64,000 bases of DNA from Paenisporosarcina macmurdoensis (lineage in GTDB: Bacteria; Bacillota; Bacilli; Bacillales_A; Planococcaceae): positions 186,001 to 250,000 of the forward strand of contig NZ_JBHSRI010000002.1 of assembly GCF_042658845.1 (NCBI RefSeq). Direction: 5' to 3'. The notes under the pieces are model-generated. The model was not told the DNA's origin. It was given only the letters and a program-made list of their open reading frames with translations, and searched no databases. Shown here piece by piece: positions 46,913 through 54,805 of this stretch. Both the position numbers and the translations under genes were made by a program. How positions within the stretch are numbered: position 1 is the first letter of the stretch; each line of letters starts with the position of its first letter.

Positions 46913-48017
46913 ATGATGGAATTATCAGATGTACGTAATGAGTTAGACAGAACAGCTTCAAAACTATTCGACTTTAGGGGGTCTCTTTGACTTAGAAAAC
47001 AAAGAGGCACGAATTGCAGAGTTAGACGAAAATATGTCGGTTCCTGATTTTTGGAATGATCAAGATTCTGCACAAGTTGTTATAAGCGAAGCTAATACCT
47101 TAAAAGAAATTGTTAATGAATACCAAGAACTAGTAGACATACAAGAAAATTTAGAAATGACTTTGGAATTGTTACGTGAAGAAGCAGACGAAGAATTGCA
47201 TGAAGAACTCAGCAAAGAAACGAAAGAATTTACTTCTAAATTGGGTGACTTTGAATTGCAATTATTACTGAGTGAACCGTATGACAAAAACAATGCCATT
47301 TTAGAATTGCACCCTGGTGCTGGTGGAACGGAGTCTCAAGACTGGGGCTCTATGCTACTGCGCATGTATACACGTTGGGGTGAGAAACGTGGCTTTAAAG
47401 TAGAAACCATTGATTATTTAGCTGGCGACGAAGCGGGAATCAAATCTGTAACGTTAGGTTTTAAAGGGCATAATGCGTATGGATACTTAAAAGCTGAAAA
47501 AGGTGTGCATCGTTTAGTGCGTATTTCACCTTTCGATTCTTCTGGACGTCGTCATACATCATTTGTATCTTGTGAAGTCATTCCTGAATTCAATAATGAG
47601 ATTGAAATTGATATTCGAACGGAAGATTTAAAAGTAGATACGTACCGTGCAAGCGGTGCAGGTGGTCAGCATATTAATACGACTGACTCAGCTGTGCGTA
47701 TTACCCATCTTCCAACGGGCGCTGTTGTAACGTGTCAGCAAGAACGTTCACAAATTAAAAACCGTGAAAAAGCGATGACATACTTGAAAGCTAAACTCTA
47801 TGCCTTAAAACTTCAAGAACAAGAAGCGGAAATGCTGGAAATTCGTGGAGATCAAAAAGAAATTGGATGGGGAAGTCAAATACGCTCATACGTATTCCAC
47901 CCTTATTCAATGGTAAAAGATCATCGCACAAGCACTGAAAGCGGAAATGTCCAAGGTGTAATGGACGGCGATATTGATTTATTTATTAATTCGTTCTTAC
48001 GTTCAAGAATGAACTAA
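46913..48017 (+). CDS. prfB: Peptide chain release factor 2 (programmed +1 frameshift)
   Basis: The gene is read as 46913-46987 joined to 46989-48017, about 367 residues. The first 25 codons end at C-T-T followed by in-frame T-G-A and C. The internal Shine-Dalgarno-like AGGGGG at 46976-46981 lies just upstream, the classical autoregulatory frameshift. After skipping T at 46988, translation continues D-L-E-N-K-E. The G-G-Q motif (A-G-G-Q-H-I-N) and the S-P-F release region are intact. RF2 reads UGA and UAA. CGGAGGA precedes the start. It is not a pseudogene. Confidence 0.97.
46976..46991 (+). promoter_or_regulatory. prfB programmed frameshift signal
   Basis: AGGGGG (46976-46981), TCT, then slippery CTT and stop TGA followed by C (46985-46991). 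Low RF2 lets the ribosome slip +1 and make more RF2. Confidence 0.96.
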
Positions 48018-48020
48018 TGC

Positions 48021-48058
48021 AAAAGCGGGCATCCATAAAGGGTGCCCGCTTTTTTCTA
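48021..48058 (+). terminator. Terminator of secA-prfB
   Basis: A 14-bp stem with one G-U pair (48021-48034 with 48040-48053) and a T run. Confidence 0.92.
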
Positions 48059-48063
48059 TGGAT

Positions 48064-48266
48064 TGGTTTGCGATGGCGCGGGGATTTATCGTGACTAGAG
48101 AGTGATATATCGTGAGTAAACTGAATGATATCGTGACTACGTGAAATCAGCACAATTGAACGTGCTTGAAATGGTGACATTTTTCCAGCCAAATGTCACG
48201 TTGCTAGTGGTGTGAAGGTATCAAGGTGCGCGGGGATTTTTCGTGACTAGTGTGTGACTCAGTCAC
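48064..48266 (+). repeat. 21-bp-phased ATATCGTGA element, copy C2
   Basis: Starts just after the prfB terminator with GCGCGGGGAT. Units at 48086 (TTATCGTGA), 48107 and 48128 are exactly 21 bp apart. A 74-nt core (48144-48217) is nearly identical to that of C1, including AGCAC/GTGCT (48149-48166) and GTGACATTT/AAATGTCAC (48174-48199); only the hairpin loop and a few bases differ. One further unit (TTTTCGTGA, 48238) follows after another GCGCGGGGAT, and then a perfect GTGACT-C-AGTCAC (48254-48266). Copy numbers differ: 3+1 units here, 5+2 in C1. Confidence 0.85.
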
Positions 48267-48678
48267 AAGATCTCCCGCGTTTATTTCCTCTTTAAGTTAT
48301 AGTTACTACTATCAATAAAAAATTAGTCTTGAAAATAAAGTAAGCAGCAAGAGGCCGAAATATCATCTTCGGCCGAATATCTACATAATTGAAGCATCGA
48401 TTCTCTAGTAAACCAAACGATTGTAACCGTGAGCTTCCAGGTTTCAAGGGAGCGAAGGACACAAACTAGCCGCAAGATGATCTGGAAAAAGCAAGGTGGG
48501 CGAAGTGACGCAGTCACAAGCCCACCTATTAAAATCTCCAGACCAAGGTGCAGCAAAAGTTGCGTCCAAAGCGGACTGGAAACTTCTTTGCTTCAGTAAG
48601 GTGAGAAGTAAGCTTGCGTATGAAGAGTACTGGAAATTTTTATCGCTTCATTAACATTTTCACTTCACCATGATGAAG
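48267..48678. other. Gene-free region with a nested hairpin
   Basis: About 410 bases without a credible gene. The most structured part is 48481-48542: TCTGGA/TCCAGA outer pair, AGGTGGGC (48494-48501) with GCCCACCT (48520-48527), and GTGAC/GTCAC inside. On the minus strand a T-rich stretch follows, so it could terminate minus-strand transcription. Other short inverted repeats surround it (TTCGGCCGAA near 48368). It may be a decayed repeat or an unknown RNA. Confidence 0.4.
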
Positions 48679-48707
48679 TTCACACAATACAAAGCGTCTG
48701 CTATACT
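48679..48707 (+). promoter_or_regulatory. Promoter of the YitT-family gene
   Basis: TTCACA (48679-48684), 17-nt spacer, TATACT (48702-48707), 41 nt before the start codon. Confidence 0.6.
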
Positions 48708-48748
48708 TCACTAGGGAAATTTTAGTTATTTAGAAGGTAGGAATGATC

Positions 48749-49612
48749 ATGAATCGCAAAGTACGGAATGAACCACATCCAATATTATCTTCCGTTTTAG
48801 AATATATATATATCATCATTGGAGCTGCAATCATAGCAGTTGGTTTTAATGTGTTTTTGCTACCAAATGAAATAGCATCTGGTGGAGTAAGTGGAATAAG
48901 TACAATATTAAAAGGTGTATTCGATTGGAATCCAGGTCTTGTCCAATACGCATTTAATATTCCTTTATTTATTACAGGTGTGATTTTTCTAGGTAAACAG
49001 TTTGGTGCGCGTTCACTTGTGGGCACGCTAACATTGCCCTTATTTGTTTTGTTAACAGCTAGTTGGGAGCCAGCCACATTTAACCCTTTGCTAGGCGCAT
49101 TATTTGGTGGTATTTCAGTAGGTGTAGGTTTAGGTATTGTATTCCGAGGCCGTGCATCAACTGGAGGAACTGATTTAGCTGCTCAAATTATTACAAAATA
49201 TTCTGGCTTGACACTTGGTACAAGCGTTATGTTAATTGATGGACTGATTGTTCTTTCAGCAGCTTTAGTTTTTGATATTGAAAAAGGTTTATACGCGCTA
49301 ATTGGATTATTTGTAACCACTAAAACTATTGATATCATCCAACTTGGTTTTAGCCAATCGAAAATGGTTTATATTATTACGAATAAACAAGAGGAAATAA
49401 GGGATGCTATCTATACTGAAGTGAATCGCGGCGTAACAAAACTATCAGCAGTTGGTGGTTATACTGAACAAGAACGTCCGATATTACTTGTAGTAGTTTA
49501 TCAAACCGAATTTTCAAAATTAAAACAAGTGATAAAAACTGTTGACCCTTCAGCTTTTGTCATCGTTACAGACTCCTATGAAGTACTTGGAGAGGGTTTC
49601 AAACGTCCTTAA
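48749..49612 (+). CDS. YitT-family membrane protein
   Basis: 287 residues: about five or six membrane segments carrying the repeated DUF161 glycine motifs (G-G-V-S-G-I-S, S-T-G-G-T-D-L-A-A) and a C-terminal cytosolic DUF2179 domain (Y-I-I-T-N-K-Q-E-E, D-P-S-A-F-V-I-V-T-D). The family occurs in several copies in Bacillales; its transport role is unsettled. ATGs at 48743 and 48749; spacing from AAGGTAGG favours the second. Confidence 0.85.
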   Translation: MNRKVRNEPHPILSSVLEYIYIIIGAAIIAVGFNVFLLPNEIASGGVSGISTILKGVFDWNPGLVQYAFNIPLFITGVIFLGKQFGARSLVGTLTLPLFVLLTASWEPATFNPLLGALFGGISVGVGLGIVFRGRASTGGTDLAAQIITKYSGLTLGTSVMLIDGLIVLSAALVFDIEKGLYALIGLFVTTKTIDIIQLGFSQSKMVYIITNKQEEIRDAIYTEVNRGVTKLSAVGGYTEQERPILLVVVYQTEFSKLKQVIKTVDPSAFVIVTDSYEVLGEGFKRP

Positions 49613-49665
49613 TATTGGTATACTTGAGAAGAATGTGAAATCTGATTTTTCCTGGAGGGAAAAAA

Positions 49666-50004
49666 ATGAACAAGAAATTATTAGCAGCCATTTTTGGTTC
49701 TGCATTGATGCTTGCCGCTTGCGGTGGCGGGGATGATGAAGCAACCGAACCAAATGATGAAAATGGTGGAGAAGTAGTTGAAACACAAGATGCTGAGAAG
49801 ATTGTGCAAGGGAATTGTACAAGTTGTCACGGTGGTAATTTAGAGGGGCAAGGAAACTTTCCTAGCCTGACAGATGTTGGTTCTCGACTATCTCAAGAAG
49901 AAATTTTAAAAGTGATACAAGAAGGAAAAGGTGCTATGCCTGCTAACATTATTGAAGGTGCAGAAGCTGAAGTAGTGGCAGAATGGTTATCAAATAAGAA
50001 GTAA
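49666..50004 (+). CDS. cccB: Lipoprotein cytochrome c551
   Basis: 112 residues. Lipobox L-A-A-C (Cys19), an acidic linker, then a class I cytochrome c domain with C-T-S-C-H (51-55) and a Met ligand in G-A-M-P-A (Met91). A membrane-anchored electron carrier outside the cell, like B. subtilis CccB, which lies in the same place before ftsE. TGGAGGG site upstream. Confidence 0.92.
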   Translation: MNKKLLAAIFGSALMLAACGGGDDEATEPNDENGGEVVETQDAEKIVQGNCTSCHGGNLEGQGNFPSLTDVGSRLSQEEILKVIQEGKGAMPANIIEGAEAEVVAEWLSNKK

Positions 50005-50011
50005 AAATGGG

Positions 50012-50045
50012 AGATCAACGCATAAATTAGCGTTGGTCTTTTTAA
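50012..50045 (+). terminator. Terminator of cccB
   Basis: A 10-bp stem with G-U pairs (50012-50021 with 50030-50039) followed by TTTTT. Confidence 0.85.
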
Positions 50046-50222
50046 TTTGTCCAAATCATGTCGAAATAAAAGAAGGAATAATGGAAGAGGATGTTGAATT
50101 CTAGTTGTTGGTAGGTCTATTTACTACCATCGTTCTTGTGTATATAGTCTTAGGTGTAAGGTTCTATGGGGATTTTTAATACATTTTGTAATAGTAATGT
50201 AATAAAATTTTGTCGTTATACT

Positions 50223-50231
50223 TGTTATAAT
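50223..50231 (+). promoter_or_regulatory. Extended -10 promoter of ftsEX
   Basis: TGTTATAAT: an extended -10 (TG-N-TATAAT), 59 nt before the ftsE ATG; the -35 region is only AT-rich. The region 50046-50222 shows no gene. Confidence 0.5.
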
Positions 50232-50289
50232 GAGTTTGTCGGAAAAAAACAGAAGTCAGCTAGGACAAAACATAGGTGGTTACATAAAT

Positions 50290-50976
50290 ATGATTTCAAT
50301 GAAAAATGTATATAAAAAATATCCGAACGGAATTGTTGCAGCAAATGGTTTTAATGTAGAAATTAAACAAGGTGAGTTTGTTTATGTAGTAGGACCAAGT
50401 GGTGCTGGTAAATCCACATTCATCAAAATGATGTATAGAGAAGAACGTCCAACGAGCGGAGAAATAATCGTTAATGGAGTAAATTTAGCAAAACTCAAGT
50501 CAAAACGAGTTCCTTATTTAAGAAGACAAATTGGTGTGGTTTTTCAAGATTTTAAACTATTACCGCGTCTAAATGTCTATGAAAACGTAGCATTCGCATT
50601 AGAGGTTATTGAAGAATCACCAAAAGTGATACGCAAACGTGTTATGGAAGTATTAGATTTGGTAGGACTTAAACATAAAGCTCGCATGTTTCCAGATGAA
50701 CTTTCTGGTGGAGAGCAACAACGTATCTCGATTGCTCGTTCAATTGTAAATGTTCCTAAAGTCATGATTGCTGATGAACCTACGGGTAACTTAGATCCTG
50801 AGACATCTTGGGATATTATGAACTTGTTTGAGGAAATAAATCGTCGGGGCACAACTGTTATTATGGCAACCCATAATAAAGAAATTGTAAATACTATTAG
50901 GCACCGAGTTATATCAGTTGAAGGTGGACTTGTGGTACGCGATGAAGTTGGAGGTGCCTACGCTTATGAAAGCTAG
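50290..50976 (+). CDS. ftsE: Cell division ABC transporter ATPase FtsE
   Basis: 228 residues, the usual FtsE size. Walker A G-P-S-G-A-G-K-S-T (35-43), signature L-S-G-G-E-Q-Q-R, Walker B M-I-A-D-E-P-T-G-N-L-D. The frame opens at 50230 but AGGTGGT at 50273-50279 selects the ATG at 50290. With FtsX it passes ATP-driven signals across the membrane to activate peptidoglycan hydrolases (CwlO in B. subtilis). Confidence 0.95.
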   Translation: MISMKNVYKKYPNGIVAANGFNVEIKQGEFVYVVGPSGAGKSTFIKMMYREERPTSGEIIVNGVNLAKLKSKRVPYLRRQIGVVFQDFKLLPRLNVYENVAFALEVIEESPKVIRKRVMEVLDLVGLKHKARMFPDELSGGEQQRISIARSIVNVPKVMIADEPTGNLDPETSWDIMNLFEEINRRGTTVIMATHNKEIVNTIRHRVISVEGGLVVRDEVGGAYAYES

Positions 50977-51850
50977 AACAGTAGGACGTCATTTCCGAGA
51001 AAGTTTTAAAAGTTTAGGTCGAAATAGTTGGATGACCTTTGCGTCTGCAAGTGCGGTAACTGTCACTTTACTGTTAGTTGGCGTGTTCGTTATGATCATG
51101 TTGAACTTAAATAAAGTAGCGGATGATTTAGAAAAAGACGTCGAAATCAAAGTATTAGTCGAACTGACGTCAGACGAAGTTGCAGCAACTCAATTAGAAA
51201 CAGAGATAAAAAAAGTTTCTGGTGTAGAATCTGTTAAATATTCAACGAAAGAAGCCGAACTTGAAGATTTAATTAAAGATTTTGGTGAAAATATGGGGTT
51301 ATCAGAGCAGAATAACCCGCTTAGAGCTGCATTTTATGTGAAGGCTTCAAACCCTCAAGATACGGAAAATGTCGCCGAACAAATTGACCGACTTAATAAT
51401 ACATATTCAGTAGAGTATGGTGAAGGTAAAATTGAAAAATTATTTGATTTCTTAAACGTTGCTCGAAATGTGGGACTAGTGTTGATTTTAGCCTTGCTAT
51501 TCACTGCCATGTTCTTAATTTCAAATACAATCAAAATTACGATAGTGGCGCGTCGTCGCGAAATTGAAATTATGAAACTAGTAGGAGCGACCAATGGATT
51601 TGTTCGAATTCCTTTTGTCTTAGAAGGTATGTGGATAGGGATTCTTGGTGCAATTTTACCTATCACTCTCGTAACTTTACTATATTACAATTTATATACG
51701 ATACTTCAGCCTTATTTAGAAGGCGAACTATTTAGTTTGTTACCACTTACACCATTTTTATATCAAGTAAATATTCTCATTTTAGCAATGGGCGTTTTTA
51801 TTGGTGTATGGGGAAGTTTTATGTCGGTAAGAAAGTTCTTACGCGTTTAA
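50966..51850 (+). CDS. ftsX: Cell division protein FtsX
   Basis: 294 residues: cytosolic N-terminus (R-H-F-R-E-S-F-K-S-L-G-R-N-S-W-M-T), membrane segment 1 at about 25-45, an extracytoplasmic domain, and three C-terminal segments of FtsX/MacB type. The start overlaps the ftsE end by 11 nt; GGAGGT at 50950-50955 selects it. It couples FtsE to the wall hydrolase encoded next. Confidence 0.94.
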   Translation: MKARTVGRHFRESFKSLGRNSWMTFASASAVTVTLLLVGVFVMIMLNLNKVADDLEKDVEIKVLVELTSDEVAATQLETEIKKVSGVESVKYSTKEAELEDLIKDFGENMGLSEQNNPLRAAFYVKASNPQDTENVAEQIDRLNNTYSVEYGEGKIEKLFDFLNVARNVGLVLILALLFTAMFLISNTIKITIVARRREIEIMKLVGATNGFVRIPFVLEGMWIGILGAILPITLVTLLYYNLYTILQPYLEGELFSLLPLTPFLYQVNILILAMGVFIGVWGSFMSVRKFLRV

Positions 51851-51874
51851 CCGCGATGTTGAAAGGGGCACACC

Positions 51875-53296
51875 ATGGGAATGAAACAATCTAAATGGAT
51901 GTTAGTTACCATAGCAGCAGTTTTAGGGAGTACAGTATTTATGACTAAACCTGATGCTTTGGCAAACTCATTAAGTGATTTAAAAAATGAACAAAATCAA
52001 TTGGAACAGAAAAAGAACCAATTGAATTCTACAATTGACAAGAAAAAAGGCGACATTTCAGAGAATCAATCTACTCAAGAGAGAATACTAGCTCAAATTC
52101 AATCACTAGATACTAAAATTATCGAAACAGATAATGAAATTGATAATATTTTGGTCGATATTAAACGGACCAATGCTGAAATTGATAAATTGCACGGAAC
52201 GATCAAAGTGTTAGAAAAGAAAATTGCTGAACGTGACGAATTAATAAAAGAACGATTACGTGCAGTTCAAGAACGTGGTGGATCCGTAAATTATTTAGAT
52301 GTTTTACTGGGAGCGAACAGTTTCGCAGACTTTATTGACCGTTTCTCTGCTGTGAATACGTTAATGGATGCAGATCGGAAAATTTTACAAGAACAAGCGA
52401 CTGATATAGAATCGCTTGAAAAACAAAAAGCTTCAGTTGAAGAGAAGTTAGCTAAACAAAAACAAAGTCGAAACAAGTTAGTAAATCTTAAAGCAACCTT
52501 GGATTCTCAAAAAGCTTCTAAAGGTAAATTAGTTGATCAATTAGAAAAAGAACAAGCAAAATTAAAAATCGAGAAAAAAGGCCTTGAAAATGAACATTCA
52601 GAAACAATTGAATTTAGTAAAGATGTAGAAAATAAAATTGTCGCAGAACAAGCTCGTTTAATTGAACTTGCTCGACAAGCAGAAATCGCACGCAAGAAAA
52701 AAGAAGCAGCTGAACTGGCTCGACAAGAAGCAGCTGATCGCGAACGACAAAAACAAGCTAGCATTGCTCGACAAAAAGCTTCAGCAGCTACAGCGGCTGC
52801 AAATAGAAGCAGAAATACGAACACAAACACAAACACAAACACCAGCGTTTCTGCCCCAGCTCAAACTCCTGAACCTGTAGTATCTTCAGGAACATGGACA
52901 CGTCCAGCAGCAGGTAGATTCTCTTCAACTTACGGAGCTCGTAACATTGGGTCAGGGAATGAGTTCCACTACGGTAGTGACATCGCTAATAGTGTTGGAA
53001 CACCTGTAGTATCAGCAGCTGACGGTATTATTTCTCATGCAGGACCTATGGGAACATACGGGAATGTAATCATGGTTACCCATTCGATTAATGGGCAAAT
53101 TTTCACAACAGTCTATGCACATTTAAGCGGTATCAATGCTAGTGTGGGACAATCTGTTTCAAAAGGACAACTTGTCGGAAAAATGGGAAGCACAGGTCGC
53201 TCTACTGGATCTCACTTACATTTTGAAGTTCACGAAGGTCCTTGGAATGGTTCACGTTCTAATGCGGTAAATCCGATACGTTACGTATCTTTCTAA
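51875..53296 (+). CDS. EnvC/PcsB-like coiled-coil M23 peptidase
   Basis: 473 residues. Signal peptide 1-31 (DALA-N), two long coiled-coil stretches to about residue 305, an Asn/Thr-rich linker, then an M23/LytM domain with zinc ligands in H-Y-G-S-D and H-L-H-F-E. All zinc residues are present, so it may be an active endopeptidase. Starting 24 nt after ftsX, it is the likely partner of FtsEX, as EnvC is in E. coli and PcsB in streptococci. Its terminator follows. Confidence 0.9.
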   Translation: MGMKQSKWMLVTIAAVLGSTVFMTKPDALANSLSDLKNEQNQLEQKKNQLNSTIDKKKGDISENQSTQERILAQIQSLDTKIIETDNEIDNILVDIKRTNAEIDKLHGTIKVLEKKIAERDELIKERLRAVQERGGSVNYLDVLLGANSFADFIDRFSAVNTLMDADRKILQEQATDIESLEKQKASVEEKLAKQKQSRNKLVNLKATLDSQKASKGKLVDQLEKEQAKLKIEKKGLENEHSETIEFSKDVENKIVAEQARLIELARQAEIARKKKEAAELARQEAADRERQKQASIARQKASAATAAANRSRNTNTNTNTNTSVSAPAQTPEPVVSSGTWTRPAAGRFSSTYGARNIGSGNEFHYGSDIANSVGTPVVSAADGIISHAGPMGTYGNVIMVTHSINGQIFTTVYAHLSGINASVGQSVSKGQLVGKMGSTGRSTGSHLHFEVHEGPWNGSRSNAVNPIRYVSF

Positions 53297-53307
53297 AAGT
53301 AATTTAT

Positions 53308-53341
53308 AACTCACTCTCATTTTTTTGAGGGTGAGTTTTTA
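53308..53341 (+). terminator. Terminator after ftsEX-M23
   Basis: A 12-bp stem with one G-U pair (53308-53319 with 53326-53337) followed by TTTTT. Confidence 0.88.
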
Positions 53342-53496
53342 GGTTTGTTTAGAGTTTATGAAACTTATAGATTGATAGAGCTTTTCACAACAAGGGTTTT
53401 CTACAGGATTACAAATGATAACTCGATTATGTGCGTTTCCAATTGAACTAGTATACGATATAGGGTATATGAAAATGTTTAAGGAGTTGAAAGGAT

Positions 53497-54150
53497 TTGC
53501 CTGTCACTGAGTGGTTTATCATAAAATCATTAACAATTCCCTCATCATGGGTAGCAGTACTTTTGGCAATACTAATTACGGGTATCATTATGTGGAGAAA
53601 GTTCGGTAAAGAAACAGAAGATTGGTATTCTGATGCGGCTATTCTTTTTTTACTTGTATGGAAATTGAGTGTAGTAATTACTGATTTTCAGATGGTAGTT
53701 GAGTCTCCACTGTCTATTCTTTATTTTAATGGAGGTACAGTGGGTATATATCTTGGCTTAATCGTTGCTTTATCTAGATTATTGTGGCGATTTAAAAAGA
53801 AAAATTGGCCGAAATTTGAGCTTGTAGCCATGCTATTTTCTATGGTCATGCTACAATCTTTGTATCAATTATTTATGGTTTTATTAAACGAAGCAGCGCT
53901 TTGGCAAAAGATCATAACAGCGGTTTTATTTATTGGACTGTCAGCTTTGACTTGGTTAAAAATCTCGATATCGCGCATTTGGCAAATACAAATAACCATT
54001 CTGTTTTTGTTTATTCATATTTTTGTTGCGCTACTTCAACCTCAAGGTATGCTTCAAACCCCGCTATTTGTAACCGCAATATTCGTGGTTTGCGGGGGTG
54101 TAGTTTACCTGACAACTAATAAAGAACATGAATTTACGGAGGAAAAATAA
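53497..54150 (+). CDS. Polytopic membrane protein, distantly Lgt-like
   Basis: 217 residues with about six membrane segments. The middle part (K-L-S-V-V-I-T-D, P-L-S-I-L-Y-F-N-G-G-T-V-G-I-Y-L-G, then a basic loop) follows the pattern of prolipoprotein diacylglyceryl transferase around its G-G...G motif, but the His and Arg residues needed for that reaction are not visible. It may be a degenerate Lgt-fold protein working with the thioredoxin-like protein encoded next (one-base overlap, TAATG). TTG start with AAGGAG 10 nt upstream. Function unknown. Confidence 0.65.
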   Translation: MPVTEWFIIKSLTIPSSWVAVLLAILITGIIMWRKFGKETEDWYSDAAILFLLVWKLSVVITDFQMVVESPLSILYFNGGTVGIYLGLIVALSRLLWRFKKKNWPKFELVAMLFSMVMLQSLYQLFMVLLNEAALWQKIITAVLFIGLSALTWLKISISRIWQIQITILFLFIHIFVALLQPQGMLQTPLFVTAIFVVCGGVVYLTTNKEHEFTEEK

Positions 54151-54725
54151 TGACAAAAAAAATGTTCGGTCTGATCACTGTCGCTATCCTAATTGCCATT
54201 ATGATTGCTGGCCTTGTGAAGAAAAATATTGATACGGAAGAGTCGTTTTCCAGTGAACAACGAGGTGTTGATTTATTAGAAACGACAGCTGAAGAAGGCT
54301 TAACACAAGGGGACATGGCTCCTGATTTCACTTTAACTACAGTTGATGGTAAGAAAGTTCAACTATCCGAGTTAAAAGGAAAAAAAGTTATTGTCAATTT
54401 TTGGGCAACTTGGTGTCCTCCGTGTAAAGCTGAAATGCCTCATATGCAAAATTATTATGACGAATTTTCACAAGATGAAAATGTCGAAATTTTAGCAGTA
54501 AACCTAACAAGTGGGGATAAGGTCGAAAGTGTTCAGAACTTTGTTAAAGATTATGGATTAACTTTTCCTATTCCAATGGATGAAGAAGGTATGGTAGGTC
54601 AGACGTATGAAGCTATCACCATTCCCACTTCTTATATGATTGATTCAAATGGTCGTATTCAAAACAAAGTCGTTGGTCCAATGGATGAAAATATGATAAA
54701 AGAGTTTGTTTCAAATTTAGATTAA
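54150..54725 (+). CDS. Membrane-anchored TlpA/ResA-like thiol-disulfide oxidoreductase
   Basis: 191 residues. One N-terminal anchor (6-23), then a thioredoxin fold with W-C-P-P-C at 88-92 and a cis-Pro in T-I-P-T-S. Extracytoplasmic; ResA-type proteins reduce apocytochrome c cysteines and similar targets. cccB, encoded 4 kb upstream, is a possible client. Coupled to the upstream membrane protein. Confidence 0.9.
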   Translation: MTKKMFGLITVAILIAIMIAGLVKKNIDTEESFSSEQRGVDLLETTAEEGLTQGDMAPDFTLTTVDGKKVQLSELKGKKVIVNFWATWCPPCKAEMPHMQNYYDEFSQDENVEILAVNLTSGDKVESVQNFVKDYGLTFPIPMDEEGMVGQTYEAITIPTSYMIDSNGRIQNKVVGPMDENMIKEFVSNLD

Positions 54726-54805
54726 TATTAAATCTGGCTTTTTCTTGTCGTATCATCCCCTACTCGTTCATACAATGAAACGAAGAAAGTAGGGGGCGAT
54801 ATTAA

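Noticed and set aside
46913..46990. prfB as a frameshifted pseudogene or sequencing error
   Set aside because: The break is exactly the known RF2 recoding site with its upstream Shine-Dalgarno-like element.
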